The translations under genes and the position numbers were made by a program. Of a stretch of DNA of 64,000 nt, positions 24,277 through 33,721 are shown piece after piece. Numbering within the stretch: position 1 is the stretch's first letter; each line of letters begins with the position of its first letter. The stretch lies in assembly GCA_016786465.1 (NCBI GenBank), contig JAEUWC010000026.1, forward strand, positions 62,001 to 126,000, in the 5' to 3' direction. This DNA comes from Bdellovibrionales bacterium. GTDB lineage: Bacteria > Bdellovibrionota > UBA1018. Below the pieces are notes generated by a model, which ran no database searches, was not told where the DNA came from, and worked only from the letters and a program-made list of their open reading frames with translations.

Positions 24277-26664
24277 CTATTTCCCCAAATGCGCTGCCAA
24301 ACTTTTCCAATCCAATTTTTGGTACTGTCCCATTTCGGGCCTTTTTTCCCAGTTCATCGGAAAAATCTGCGACTGAATACTGCATTCATTCCACTTCATC
24401 CAAGGGCTTCCTTGCGATTCTAAATTCTTGTTTTCAGTATCCGCATTAGGTCCAGCCAGTTGGACTCGAACTGTTACCGGTTGGGTCAATTCCACAATTA
24501 AACGGTGCGATGCCCCCCAGACATGCTCGTAACGATTTTCATTTTCCCGGTATTCCGAAGACCCCGGGCTGACGGTTTGAGCGTCTCCGGGTGTCGCCAT
24601 ACTTCCAGATGGAAATAGCTTTTGGGTTCCCAAGTGTTCAAAACTGGCGCGGTGGTAAACCGCCCAAAGCGGAAATTCTTCCCGCCCCAGCGTCTTCATG
24701 TCTTGATCGAAATCTTCAGCCACTTCCGAAAACGCATCCGCCAGAACCGATTCAAAGGATTCCAGGTATTCCTTTTTTGCCGTGTAGATCTGATAGACCG
24801 AAGCTTCAATCAAGCCTGACTTCATTCCGACGCGATCCGAAAGCCGACGGTACCAAGCACAGATCCGGCACGAAGGGTCGGTCTGATACCCTTTGGTCTT
24901 CCATTCGGCCAGCAACGCAATAAATTTTTGGTAACGATCATCTGAAACCTTGCCCTGCCGAATCACGCGGTCGCGAAAGGCAGACTTTGCAAAGCTTTCT
25001 TGAATCAAAGGCGCTAGATAACGAGCGTCCTGCGCCTGATAGTCGCACTGAAGCTTTCGAAAGCTTTCGACATCGTGCTTGGGTGTCGCCTGAAGCAGTT
25101 CTTCGATTCGATGCGCACGAAATGGACGGGAATAACCCCGCCCACCGTGAAAAAGCGCATCTTTAGGCCAGTGGCGGTTGTTGGCCGTCGCCACAAATCC
25201 ACGCTTTGGATTTAAGACCGAAGGGCGATCTTCGGGCGAAAGAACGGGAATCTGGATCAAATCTTGAAGTGTTCGTTGAGCAATCCCGGGTCCGGGTGGC
25301 GACTGTTTTCCAAAAACGCGGCCTACCAGTTGGTAACCGATCCCGCCTGAAGTATCACCGAAAACAAAATTGAACGAGGGCATGCCGACCTGCCGAAAGA
25401 TCTTCTGAACTTCGGCAGAATTTTTGGACGACATAACGGACGTGAAGCTTTGAATGTCGCTTCCTTTCAATTCCAGTCCTGTCCAACGAAGCACCAGTTT
25501 TCGTCCCTTTTCTTCGTCAATCGGAAGCACAGGCATTTCAGTCAGACCCGTCGGACCATCTTCCATTCGGATTCGGTAAAAGCTTTTCCAAAAAATCGGA
25601 ATCTTTACAAAACCCCATTTGAACCAAACCACAGGGCGAATCTTCACCAGGCGACTTGGATCAATATCTGAATCCGAAACCGAACCCAATTCACCCGCAT
25701 CCAAGTAAGAATTGGTTAAACCCCACGCCAGGCTTCGATTGGCACCACTGACGACCAACGGCACACCTGGCAAAGTCGCTCCGATGGCTTCCCACCCCGC
25801 CACTTTTGCTGAAGCCGGTGGCGCGAATTCAGGATGCACCCAATGCCAAAACGGGGGATGCTTTAGGCTTAAATGAGGATCATTGGCTAAAAGCGGCTTT
25901 CCATTCTTGGTCCTAGCGCCTGAAACCACCCAGTTATTGCTGCCGCCCAGATTTTCAGATCGCCCCATCCAATCGGATACCTGAGCCATGACTTCTGCCG
26001 AAGGACGCGTCACGACCGCTGACTGAACTGCCGCTGTTTGGGATTTTTTGTATTCGCCGTCCTTCAGAATGGTGGCGGCCCAAGGCACCGAATGATCTTC
26101 GATGTTCAGCGGCGCGAAGTTTGGAAAATTTTTCTGCTTTCGGGATTCTTCGACTTCGATTTCAAACCCGCGACGGGTTTGATCGAAAGCCTGAAGTAGA
26201 AGCATCCCCACCGAATGCGTCGGTTCCCAGGGATCCAATGCCTGGCCCGTCTTCTTCAGTTCGTACGAATTCCCAGAAGCTTTCAAAGCCTGAAACCCTA
26301 AGTTGACCCCGTCGGCGTAAGCTTGCCACTTGACTTTGAAATCTTCGGGCAAAGTTTGCCAAATGACTTCGGCACGCCCCTGAAAATTCATGATGCGCAT
26401 GAAGAAATCCGTCTTTACACCGCTAAACCCAACGATTTCGGCTGCGCGACCTTGATAGGTTCTTCGTAAAAAATCCATTTGCCAGCCGCGATTGCGTCCA
26501 TGAACCCAACCAAAGCAGCGAAAGGTTTCTAATTCGTCCGTCGCACGAAAATGAATGACACCGTTTGCGTCTTCAAACGTTTCACACCCGGAAGAAGCGA
26601 CAGCCGCCGGCGCCATCAATACTAGTGCGACCCAAAGCCCTACGAATTTCCTGGAAAACGACAT
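24277..26664 (-). CDS. penicillin acylase-family N-terminal nucleophile amidase
   Basis: A 795-residue exported proenzyme of the penicillin acylase family. It has a signal peptide (VALVLMAPAAVASSGC, with a possible lipobox Cys), a small-subunit region with CFGWVHGRNRGWQMDF, and the autocatalytic site GGSNNWVVSGARTKNG with S242 as the likely new N-terminal nucleophile, followed by LLANDPHLSLKHPPFWHWV. Members cleave N-acyl amides (beta-lactams, acyl-homoserine lactones, others); the substrate is not readable here. The gene begins inside the end of phoR (25-base overlap, with GGGAG before the ATG), so it is translated from the phosphate-regulon transcript. Confidence 0.9.
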   Translation of the reverse strand: MSFSRKFVGLWVALVLMAPAAVASSGCETFEDANGVIHFRATDELETFRCFGWVHGRNRGWQMDFLRRTYQGRAAEIVGFSGVKTDFFMRIMNFQGRAEVIWQTLPEDFKVKWQAYADGVNLGFQALKASGNSYELKKTGQALDPWEPTHSVGMLLLQAFDQTRRGFEIEVEESRKQKNFPNFAPLNIEDHSVPWAATILKDGEYKKSQTAAVQSAVVTRPSAEVMAQVSDWMGRSENLGGSNNWVVSGARTKNGKPLLANDPHLSLKHPPFWHWVHPEFAPPASAKVAGWEAIGATLPGVPLVVSGANRSLAWGLTNSYLDAGELGSVSDSDIDPSRLVKIRPVVWFKWGFVKIPIFWKSFYRIRMEDGPTGLTEMPVLPIDEEKGRKLVLRWTGLELKGSDIQSFTSVMSSKNSAEVQKIFRQVGMPSFNFVFGDTSGGIGYQLVGRVFGKQSPPGPGIAQRTLQDLIQIPVLSPEDRPSVLNPKRGFVATANNRHWPKDALFHGGRGYSRPFRAHRIEELLQATPKHDVESFRKLQCDYQAQDARYLAPLIQESFAKSAFRDRVIRQGKVSDDRYQKFIALLAEWKTKGYQTDPSCRICAWYRRLSDRVGMKSGLIEASVYQIYTAKKEYLESFESVLADAFSEVAEDFDQDMKTLGREEFPLWAVYHRASFEHLGTQKLFPSGSMATPGDAQTVSPGSSEYRENENRYEHVWGASHRLIVELTQPVTVRVQLAGPNADTENKNLESQGSPWMKWNECSIQSQIFPMNWEKRPEMGQYQKLDWKSLAAHLGK

Positions 26665-28487
26665 ACGAATTCAGCTCCCTTGCCTGGTTCGCTGGTCACA
26701 AAGACGTTTCCGCCGTGGACCTGCATGATGTGTTTTACGATCGCAAGACCCAAGCCGGTTCCCCCAAGCTCGCGCGATCTTGCTTTGTCAATTCGGTAGA
26801 ATCGTTCAAATAGCCGGGCTTGATGCTCTAAGGGAATACCCGGCCCGTTATCCGCGATTCGAAGAAGTGCCCCGCCCCCCGGTGCGGCTTCCCAAAGAAT
26901 TCGGATCGTTCCCCCTTGCGGGACGTACTTGATTGCGTTTTCCAAAAGATTCGTCATGACCTGTTCCAGGCGACCCGGCTGGGCCAAAACCTGTTCGGCT
27001 TCATATTTAGCCTGAAGTTCATGTTCCTTACTGGTGCGAATTCTTTCTAGGTTGGCCATGACCCGTTCCGTGATTTCACGGGTCGATATCGGCGCCTTCG
27101 CCGTTTCCTGATTCCCAGGAACGTTTTCCAGGGATGACAGATCCAAAAGATCGCTAATCAGATTCATCAGGCGATCGCAGTTCTTTTGAATTTTATTCAA
27201 AAAATCGATTGCGTCTTCGCGTTGCGAAGCAGTCATCGGCTTCTTACCCGACGCTTCAAAGTCGCCCAAAAGCGTATCCGTATACCCCTTGATCGATGTC
27301 AACGGCGTTCGAAGCTCGTGCGAAACGTTAGCGACAAAATCAATTCGGATCTGTTCAGCGCGTTTCAGTTCCGTCACATCGTGGAAAACACCCACCGCGC
27401 CGTAGGTCGGGCCGTCGTCTCGCTTCAATGGCGCCACCGAAATGCTGTAATTCTTCAAAAGACCTTCGGCATGGCTTAAAAGTTTCGTTTCAACGGTTTT
27501 TCCGACTCCATCGGTCAGGGCCGTGTGAAACGCATCCAGAATTTCCGGTGCGCGAAAAATTTCTCGAATCCTGGGACGACGCTTTCCGATATCCCGGCCA
27601 CCGAACATCAAAGCAAAACGCGAATTGAAGAAAAGTGGATTTCCTTCCAAATCGACGGCCAAAATCGCTTCGCTGATACCGCTCATCAAAGTCGAAAGTT
27701 CGTTTCTTTCTCGTTCGATCGTTTCGTTCTTGTTCTTCAAATCCCAGCGGATCTGATCCAAAGCTTCTTCAAGATCTGCCCATTCCCCGTCTTGCCGATC
27801 TGAAAGGTCTTCATCCGTCAGTTCGGTGGTATTCACTTCCACGGATCGCAATTTGCCCTGGGGCAAAACCAACTTGGCTTTCCACAACAGGCGTCCCAGC
27901 GGATTCACCAATCGACGACCCGCCAAAATTGAAAAGACAAAGAAACAGACCGCAATGGCCAGAAAAATCCCGATCAAAGTTCGGTCAAAGAAAGTCAGCG
28001 CTTCTTTCAACTGTCGAAGCGGAACCCAAGTCCTTAAGACCTGGGACTTGGGCAAAACCAAGCTGGCTAAAAGAACCGGATACCCGTCGGCAGGATCCTT
28101 GATCAAACCGTATCCAAAGCCTTTGTTGAAAATGGCACGAACCAGATCGGGGTCTTGCCTGGCCCATTCGGTGCCCGCGTATTTCAAAGGTCGCTCGGGA
28201 AATGTCGAGCAAAGGGCCTTGGATTCATGCAATGCTTCGGGCGCGTATTCAACGATTGAAAAGAAAAGCGATTCGCCGCTATGAGCGGCGCACCAGCTGG
28301 AAAGGTCGCCTTCGACATCACTGCTTAAACTGACCAGGGTCGCCTGCGATTGCTGGGCCGCCTGACGAACAAACCAGTCTTTGAAAACCCAGCGCGAGGA
28401 CAAGCCGGCTCCGCAAAGAAGCAAAACAATAATCAGAAACTGACCGCCGATGAATCGGTTGAAAAGCTTCCACGGGAACTGGGACAT
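26640..28487 (-). CDS. phoR: PhoR-type phosphate sensor histidine kinase
   Basis: A 615-residue kinase. Two membrane segments (about residues 14-32 and 170-192) flank an extracytoplasmic region of about 135 residues. A HAMP-like linker and a PAS domain (TLMSGISEAILAVDLEGNPL) follow, then HisKA with the phosphorylated His in FVANVSHELRTPLTSIKGYT and an HATPase domain (NLLENAIKYVPQGG, IADNGPGIP, GGTGLGLAIVKHI). Together with PhoB and the Pst transporter/PhoU it senses phosphate limitation. The periplasmic part is larger than in enteric PhoR and more like the Gram-positive form. Its 3' end overlaps the acylase gene. Confidence 0.92.
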   Translation of the reverse strand: MSQFPWKLFNRFIGGQFLIIVLLLCGAGLSSRWVFKDWFVRQAAQQSQATLVSLSSDVEGDLSSWCAAHSGESLFFSIVEYAPEALHESKALCSTFPERPLKYAGTEWARQDPDLVRAIFNKGFGYGLIKDPADGYPVLLASLVLPKSQVLRTWVPLRQLKEALTFFDRTLIGIFLAIAVCFFVFSILAGRRLVNPLGRLLWKAKLVLPQGKLRSVEVNTTELTDEDLSDRQDGEWADLEEALDQIRWDLKNKNETIERERNELSTLMSGISEAILAVDLEGNPLFFNSRFALMFGGRDIGKRRPRIREIFRAPEILDAFHTALTDGVGKTVETKLLSHAEGLLKNYSISVAPLKRDDGPTYGAVGVFHDVTELKRAEQIRIDFVANVSHELRTPLTSIKGYTDTLLGDFEASGKKPMTASQREDAIDFLNKIQKNCDRLMNLISDLLDLSSLENVPGNQETAKAPISTREITERVMANLERIRTSKEHELQAKYEAEQVLAQPGRLEQVMTNLLENAIKYVPQGGTIRILWEAAPGGGALLRIADNGPGIPLEHQARLFERFYRIDKARSRELGGTGLGLAIVKHIMQVHGGNVFVTSEPGKGAEFVCRFPGNS

Positions 28488-28513
28488 GGCCGTCAGTATA
28501 GACTGATGAAAGC

Positions 28514-29284
28514 CTAGGGAGCCAGTTTAATGCGGTAGCCAATTCCGCGAACGGTTTCGATCCAATCTGAACAGTTCGAAAGCTTTTTTCTTAGCCCAAA
28601 AATATGGGTGTCGATGGCGCGATCCACGACCGTCACACCGATGCCTTGGACTGCGTCAATCAGCTGATCGCGGGTCAGAACCCGCCCCTGGTTCTGGGCC
28701 AAGGCCAAAAGAAGTTTAAATTCAGATGGGGTCAAAGAAAGGGGTTCTTTTCCGCAACGAACTTCATAGGCGTTCGGGTCAATGACCAAGTCCCCAAGCT
28801 GGATGGTTTTCAATCCCGCTTCGCCCGCCTTGGTTCCCAGGCCAGCCCCCAAAGTTTCGCCCTGCGAAAGCGCGTGGGTAATAGTGGCGCGGCGAATCAA
28901 AGCCCGCACACGGGCCAGCAAAACGGGAATTTCAAAGGGCTTGGTGACATAGTCATCGGCACCTGCTTCTAGCCCAAGCACAATATCGGCGGCTTCCATC
29001 CGGGCAGTGACCATCAGAATCGGAATGATCTTTCCGCTTTCCGATGCTCGAAGCGCTCGCGTGATTTCAAGGCCACTCATTCCCGGAAGCATCCAATCCA
29101 AAAGAATCACGTCATAGGGAAGCGCTTCTCCGGGCAAAGGCCGACGAAGCCGCTTTAAGGCTTCTTCTCCATCGGCTACCGCTTCGACTTGGTACCCTTC
29201 GCGCCTTAAGTGAAGAGTGATCAATTCCTGAATGTCTTGTTCATCTTCGACGACTAAAATTCGGGTTCCGGCGCTGGGTTTCAC
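28514..29284 (-). CDS. phoB: PhoB-type phosphate regulon response regulator
   Basis: A 256-residue OmpR-family regulator: receiver domain (ILVVEDEQDIQELI; acceptor in VILLDWMLPGMSG; YVTKPFE) and winged helix (LTPSEFKLLLALAQNQGRV, DTHIFGLRKKL, VRGIGYRI). Phosphorylated by PhoR, it activates phosphate-starvation genes by binding direct repeats. A linker of about 20 residues (SQGETLGAGLGTKAGEAG) between domains is longer than usual. The start overlaps the phoU stop by four bases, and phoR follows 26 bases later. Confidence 0.93.
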   Translation of the reverse strand: MKPSAGTRILVVEDEQDIQELITLHLRREGYQVEAVADGEEALKRLRRPLPGEALPYDVILLDWMLPGMSGLEITRALRASESGKIIPILMVTARMEAADIVLGLEAGADDYVTKPFEIPVLLARVRALIRRATITHALSQGETLGAGLGTKAGEAGLKTIQLGDLVIDPNAYEVRCGKEPLSLTPSEFKLLLALAQNQGRVLTRDQLIDAVQGIGVTVVDRAIDTHIFGLRKKLSNCSDWIETVRGIGYRIKLAP

Positions 29285-29967
29285 TTTTGGGTGCTCCCGG
29301 CTTGCGCGCCCGCGCCACCACCGTGGCGAATATCTTTTCCGGAAATCGCAAAGATCACGTCTTCGGCGATGTTGGTGGCGTGATCGCCTAGGCGTTCCAG
29401 ATTTCTCGCAATCAAAATCAAGTTCAGGGCGCGTTCGGTGACTTTTGGGTCACCCACGATGTAAGTGATCAATTCGCGGTAAATCTGATTCTTTAGGCCA
29501 TCGACCAAGTCATCCATCGCCAAAACTTTTTCAGCCAGCGCGACGTCGCCACGAACAAAAGCATCCAGACTGAACCGAACCATGGCGCGAACTTCTTCAG
29601 CCATCCGCGGAAGATCGATCAATGGTTTCAGCGGCGGTTCAGTGATGTAGCGCTTGGCATTGTGAGAAATATTCACCGCCTGGTCGCCCATTCGTTCCAA
29701 ATCCGTATTGATTTTAATGACAGCCACAACCAAACGAAGATCCGCCGCCATGGGCGCCTGACGCGCCAAAATCCGAAGACAAGCTTCGTCGACTTCGATG
29801 TGTTTTTGATTCACTTCCTTTTCGACTTCGTAAACGTTGTCAAAAAGTTCCGGCTTGCGCTGAATCAAGGCTTTCAAGGAATCATCCAGGGCTTTTTCGA
29901 CGTAACCGCCCATGGTCAGGATTTTTTCTTTAAGCTGCCTCAGTTCTGAATCGACGCTTCTTTCCAT
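29281..29967 (-). CDS. phoU: PhoU phosphate signalling protein
   Basis: A 228-residue all-helical protein with two PhoU repeats, including VEKEVNQKHIEVDEACLRIL and the second-repeat DLVDGLKNQIYRELITYIVG, with the metal-binding-like ERMGDQAVNI and ERLGDHATNIAED motifs. PhoU links the PstSCAB transporter to PhoR and keeps the kinase silent when phosphate is plentiful. It lies between pstB (17 bases) and phoB (4-base overlap), a common order outside the enteric bacteria. Confidence 0.94.
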   Translation of the reverse strand: MERSVDSELRQLKEKILTMGGYVEKALDDSLKALIQRKPELFDNVYEVEKEVNQKHIEVDEACLRILARQAPMAADLRLVVAVIKINTDLERMGDQAVNISHNAKRYITEPPLKPLIDLPRMAEEVRAMVRFSLDAFVRGDVALAEKVLAMDDLVDGLKNQIYRELITYIVGDPKVTERALNLILIARNLERLGDHATNIAEDVIFAISGKDIRHGGGAGAQAGSTQK

Positions 29968-29984
29968 TTTTGGCCCTTATCCGA

Positions 29985-30746
29985 TCATCCAAATCGGCCT
30001 GTGATGTATTGTTCTGTGCGAGTGTCCTGTGGGTTGGTAAAGATTCGCGATGTTTCACCCGCTTCAACCAATTCGCCAGTCAAGAAGAAGCAGGTCTGAT
30101 CCGAAATTCTGGCAGCCTGCTGCATATTATGAGTCACGATCACGATCGTGACGTCGTTCTTCAAGTTCACTAAAAGTTCTTCAATCTTTGCTGTTGAAAT
30201 CGGATCCAAAGCACTGGTCGGTTCATCCATCAGCAATACGGGCGGATTCACCGCCAAGGCGCGTGCTATGCAAAGGCGCTGCTGTTGCCCCCCAGAAAGC
30301 GAAGTTCCGGGCTGTTTTAACTTGTCCTTCACTTCTTCCCAAAGTGCGGCCTGAACCAATGAACGTTCGACGACTTCGGCCAGAACACTGCGCTTGTGAA
30401 TTCCCGCCAAACGCAGGCCGGCGGCGACATTGTCAAAGACGCTCATGGAAGGAAAAGGATTGGGTTTTTGAAAAACCATTCCAATCCGGCGGCGAACAGC
30501 CACAGGGTCAACCCCCTGGCCATAAATGTCTTCTTTAGAAAGAAGCACGGAACCTTCCACGCGTGCTCCTTCCACTTCTTCGTGAAGGCGATTCAGGCAG
30601 CGAAGAAACGTCGACTTTCCGCAACCCGACGGACCAATCATGGCGTTAATCGTGTTGGGTTCAGCCGAAAACGAAATCCCGCGAACGGCTTGGTGCTTTC
30701 CAAACCATGCACTGACTTCTTTGGTTTCTAAAATCGGATTTGCCAT
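29985..30746 (-). CDS. pstB: phosphate ABC transporter ATP-binding protein
   Basis: A 253-residue ABC ATPase with Walker [10 protein letters not shown], the signature LSGGQQQRL, Walker [14 protein letters not shown] and the switch histidine in [10 protein letters not shown]. The C-terminus ([30 protein letters not shown]) is characteristic of PstB. The reading frame is open 102 bases further upstream, but that part overlaps pstA and lacks homology; the ATG at 30746 has AAGG before it and yields the normal length. It powers the PstCA permease in the inner membrane. Confidence 0.95.
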   Translation of the reverse strand: MANPILETKEVSAWFGKHQAVRGISFSAEPNTINAMIGPSGCGKSTFLRCLNRLHEEVEGARVEGSVLLSKEDIYGQGVDPVAVRRRIGMVFQKPNPFPSMSVFDNVAAGLRLAGIHKRSVLAEVVERSLVQAALWEEVKDKLKQPGTSLSGGQQQRLCIARALAVNPPVLLMDEPTSALDPISTAKIEELLVNLKNDVTIVIVTHNMQQAARISDQTCFFLTGELVEAGETSRIFTNPQDTRTEQYITGRFG

Positions 30747-30751
30747 AAATT

Positions 30752-31645
30752 CTAACGCCTTCGAGCCATGATCAAACGCGTAAACAGGTTTAAAGTAAAG
30801 ACAAAGATCACTAGAACGAAAGCCCCCGCCCATGCCTGGCGATGCCATTCTTCGTAAGGACTGATGGCATAGGTATAGATCTGTACCGGAAGCGTCGCCA
30901 TCGGCTGATCCAAACTTAATGACAGAAATCGGTTTCCGAACGCAGTGAAAAGTAGCGGCGCGGTTTCACCCGCTACCCGCGCGACCGCCAGCATGACGCC
31001 GGTCATGATTCCACCTGCACTTCCGCGAAGCACAATCCATAGAACAACTTTCCAGCGAGGCAGTCCCAACGCAAGACCGGCTTCGCGAACATGGTTTGGA
31101 ACCAGCTTAAGAAGTTCTTCCGTCGTCCGGGTCACAAAGGGAACCATGATCACTGCAAGCGCAGCTGCACCCGCGTGCGCTGAAAATCGCTTTAAGGGCA
31201 CGACGATAATCGCGTAGGCAAAAAGGCCGATAATAATGGACGGAACGCTAGTTAGAATATCCGTCGCAAAACGAAGAACATTCCCCAGCTTTCCTTTGCC
31301 GTATTCCGAAAGATAAATCCCTGCGGCGATCCCCCAAGGAATCCCCACGACCGATGCCATCAAAACGATCGTGACCGTACCAACCCAGGCGTTCAGCATT
31401 CCCCCACCCGTTTCGCCAACGGGTACGGGGACTTCAGAAAAGAAGCTCCAGTTCAGTGAACTGCCGCCTTGCTGAAAAACATAAATAAAAACCGAAAGTA
31501 GCGGCGCAATCGCGGCAATCGCCATGACCAAAAGCAAAAGCCGCATCCCACGATTCTTCCATTTACGGCCGAAATCCCGGAAAGAAAGACGATCTCGAAG
31601 ACGTCCGGTGGTGTGCGCTGCCGGCTGCAGGGATACTTCCATCAA
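30752..31645 (-). CDS. pstA: phosphate ABC transporter permease PstA
   Basis: A 297-residue inner membrane permease with about six membrane segments. It has the ABC permease EAA-type loop ([20 protein letters not shown]) and PstA-like [11 protein letters not shown] and [20 protein letters not shown] segments. It forms the channel with PstC. Its start overlaps the pstC stop by four bases (ATGA), and pstB follows after five bases. Confidence 0.95.
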   Translation of the reverse strand: MMEVSLQPAAHTTGRLRDRLSFRDFGRKWKNRGMRLLLLVMAIAAIAPLLSVFIYVFQQGGSSLNWSFFSEVPVPVGETGGGMLNAWVGTVTIVLMASVVGIPWGIAAGIYLSEYGKGKLGNVLRFATDILTSVPSIIIGLFAYAIIVVPLKRFSAHAGAAALAVIMVPFVTRTTEELLKLVPNHVREAGLALGLPRWKVVLWIVLRGSAGGIMTGVMLAVARVAGETAPLLFTAFGNRFLSLSLDQPMATLPVQIYTYAISPYEEWHRQAWAGAFVLVIFVFTLNLFTRLIMARRR

Positions 31646-32625
31646 TGCGCCGCCTTTGCTGATCTTGAATCCACGCGGTGGACCACAAACCTAGCCATCG
31701 CATTAATCAAAAGCGAAACGACGAAAAGCGAAAGCCCCACCGCTGCCAGTGATGAAAGATGAATTTGGCTAGAAGCTTCGGCGTATTCGTTGGCAATCAC
31801 CGACGCCATGGTCTGCGCTGGTGCGAAAAGTGAAATGTCGATTTCGGCACGATTGCCAATCACCATGGTTACAGCCATGGTTTCGCCCATGGCGCGCCCT
31901 AGACCCAAAATCACAGCACCTAAGATTCCGCTTCGGGCCGTTTGAATCACCGACATGTGGATCATTTCCCAGCGGGTCGCCCCTAAAGCCAAGGACGCTT
32001 CACGCTGGTGATCGGGAATCGCACGAAAAACTTCTTTGCAGATGGCAGAAATCGTTGGCGTGATCATGATCGCCAAAACCAAACCCGCGGCCAGCATTCC
32101 CACCCCAAATGGCGGGCCCTGAAAAAGTGGAATGAACCCAAACGTTTTTCCCAATAGCGGTTGCACGGTGGTTCGAAGCCAAGGTGCCAACACAAAAATT
32201 CCCCAAAGGCCGTAAACCACGGACGGGATGGCTGCCAACATTTCCACCAAGAATCCCATGGTGTCGGCCAGCTTTTTTGGCGCCAATTCGTTTAGGAAAA
32301 GAGAAACCCCCAGGCTGACGGGAACCGAAATGCAAAGCGCCAAAAGCGAAGAAACCACAGTCCCGTAGATAAAGGGACCTGCACCAAAAACTTCTGAAAC
32401 GGGGTTCCATTCCAAAGAAATCAGAAATTTTGCGCCAAAGGTTTGAAACGCGGGGATTGAAAGACGAAAAAGATAAAGCGTCAGCGCTGCCAAAAGCAGA
32501 ATCACACTGGTCGCCACACCGCGAAGGATCCAGAAAAACACTCGGTCGCCCAAATGCAGGTCCCGCTTTTTTACAGGACCGGCTTCGACCGTCTGTGAAA
32601 CTTCAAGAGCGACTGCTTTGGACAT
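31642..32625 (-). CDS. pstC: phosphate ABC transporter permease PstC
   Basis: A 327-residue inner membrane permease. PstC-like features are SLGVSLFLNELAPKKL, LVEMLAAIPSVVYGLWGIFV and the EAA loop REASLALGATRWEMIHMSVI, followed by GRAMGETMAVTMVIGN. An upstream in-frame TTG would overlap pstS; the ATG at 32625, sixteen bases after the pstS stop, is preferred although no clear ribosome binding site precedes it. It partners PstA in phosphate uptake. Confidence 0.94.
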   Translation of the reverse strand: MSKAVALEVSQTVEAGPVKKRDLHLGDRVFFWILRGVATSVILLLAALTLYLFRLSIPAFQTFGAKFLISLEWNPVSEVFGAGPFIYGTVVSSLLALCISVPVSLGVSLFLNELAPKKLADTMGFLVEMLAAIPSVVYGLWGIFVLAPWLRTTVQPLLGKTFGFIPLFQGPPFGVGMLAAGLVLAIMITPTISAICKEVFRAIPDHQREASLALGATRWEMIHMSVIQTARSGILGAVILGLGRAMGETMAVTMVIGNRAEIDISLFAPAQTMASVIANEYAEASSQIHLSSLAAVGLSLFVVSLLINAMARFVVHRVDSRSAKAAH

Positions 32626-32641
32626 AGTGTGGGTCTGCGAA

Positions 32642-33670
32642 TTACTTGAATTGGATGTCGGCGATTTTCTTTTCAATTTTCTTCACAAGTTCCGTCGGTA
32701 ATGGTGCGTAGAACAAAGTTTCTGCCGTCTTTTGTCCATCTTGAACGGCCCATTTCAAGAAGGAAACCAGTTTCTTGCCCTTGTCAGCGGACAAAGTTTT
32801 ATAGACCAAAATATAGGTGAAGCCTGAAATGGGGTAACTTTCCTTGCCCTGCGCGTTGGTGATGGAAACGCGAAAATCTTCGGGAATCTGTTTCAAGCTA
32901 CCCTTGGCAGATTGCGAAACGGATTTCACGTTAGGCTTCACGAAATTGCCTGACGCGTTCTTCAATTCCGCCATTGAAAGCTGATTAGTTTCGGCAAAAA
33001 GGTATTCCACATAACCCACGGTGCCGGGTGTGCTTTTCACAGTTCCTGTGACGCCTTCGTTTCCTTTCGCGCCAAGACCGGTTGGCCATTTCAATGCCGT
33101 ACCTGTTCCGACTTTTTCTTTCCATTCCGCACTGACCTTGGAAAGGTAGTCTGAAAAAATCGCCGTCGTTCCACTTCCATCCGAACGATGAACCACCATC
33201 ACGGGGTGATCTTTCGGAATTGCGACACCGGGATTCAGTTTCGTGATTCGAGCGTCATCCCACTTTTGAATTTTTCCTAAAAAAAGATCCGCGACAATAT
33301 CGGGCGTCATCTTCAACTGAGCCTTCACGCCAGGTACGTTATAAGTCACAACCACCGCACCCAAAACCATGGGGACGTGGACCACTGGGTCCTTTGCTTT
33401 TTGAATCTGTTCATCGGTCATCGGCGCGTCGCTGGCACCGAAATCGACCGTTCGGTCGATCAGCTGACGGATCCCACCACCGCTTCCGATGGATTGGTAA
33501 TTGATCTGAATACTGCGATCGATTTTTTGATAATCTGAAAACCATTTCGAATACAACGGGTACGGGAAGGTTGCGCCTGCGCCGTTGATCAAATCAGCAG
33601 CATTTGCTGCTGCGACCCAAAGCACTGCGGCAAGGGCCAAAGTAGGAAGCTTGAACATGACGTTTTTCAT
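32642..33670 (-). CDS. pstS: periplasmic phosphate-binding protein PstS
   Basis: A 342-residue exported protein (LPTLALAAVLWVAAANA signal). The mature start ADLINGAGATFPYPLYSKWF and the segments VDFGASDAPMTDEQIQ, VHRSDGSGTTAIFSDYL and PGTVGYVEYLFA match PstS and its phosphate-contact loops. It captures phosphate in the periplasm for PstCAB. It is first in the phosphate operon. The 35 bases upstream and the last bases of the neighbouring gene contain a candidate Pho box. Confidence 0.95.
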   Translation of the reverse strand: MKNVMFKLPTLALAAVLWVAAANAADLINGAGATFPYPLYSKWFSDYQKIDRSIQINYQSIGSGGGIRQLIDRTVDFGASDAPMTDEQIQKAKDPVVHVPMVLGAVVVTYNVPGVKAQLKMTPDIVADLFLGKIQKWDDARITKLNPGVAIPKDHPVMVVHRSDGSGTTAIFSDYLSKVSAEWKEKVGTGTALKWPTGLGAKGNEGVTGTVKSTPGTVGYVEYLFAETNQLSMAELKNASGNFVKPNVKSVSQSAKGSLKQIPEDFRVSITNAQGKESYPISGFTYILVYKTLSADKGKKLVSFLKWAVQDGQKTAETLFYAPLPTELVKKIEKKIADIQFK

Positions 33671-33699
33671 TCGGCCAGCTTACCGAGCCAGACGAACGT

Positions 33700-33721
33700 C
33701 TTAGGTTAGGAATTTGTTAGG
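33700..33721 (-). promoter_or_regulatory. candidate Pho box upstream of pstS
   Basis: Read in the direction of pstS, two 11-base units CCTAACAAATT and CCTAACCTAAG stand head to tail, ending 29 bases before the pstS ATG. PhoB/PhoP proteins bind 11-base direct repeats, and CTAAC-type units resemble the Bacillus TTAACA form more than the enteric CTGTCAT form. The site overlaps the 3' end of the hydrolase gene. No convincing -10 hexamer was found downstream, so this is a candidate only. Confidence 0.45.

Noticed and set aside
24277-26664. Calling the acylase a quorum-quenching acyl-homoserine lactone acylase
   Set aside because: The family motif is clear, but substrate choice depends on pocket residues that cannot be judged by eye, and the phosphate context does not point to lactones.
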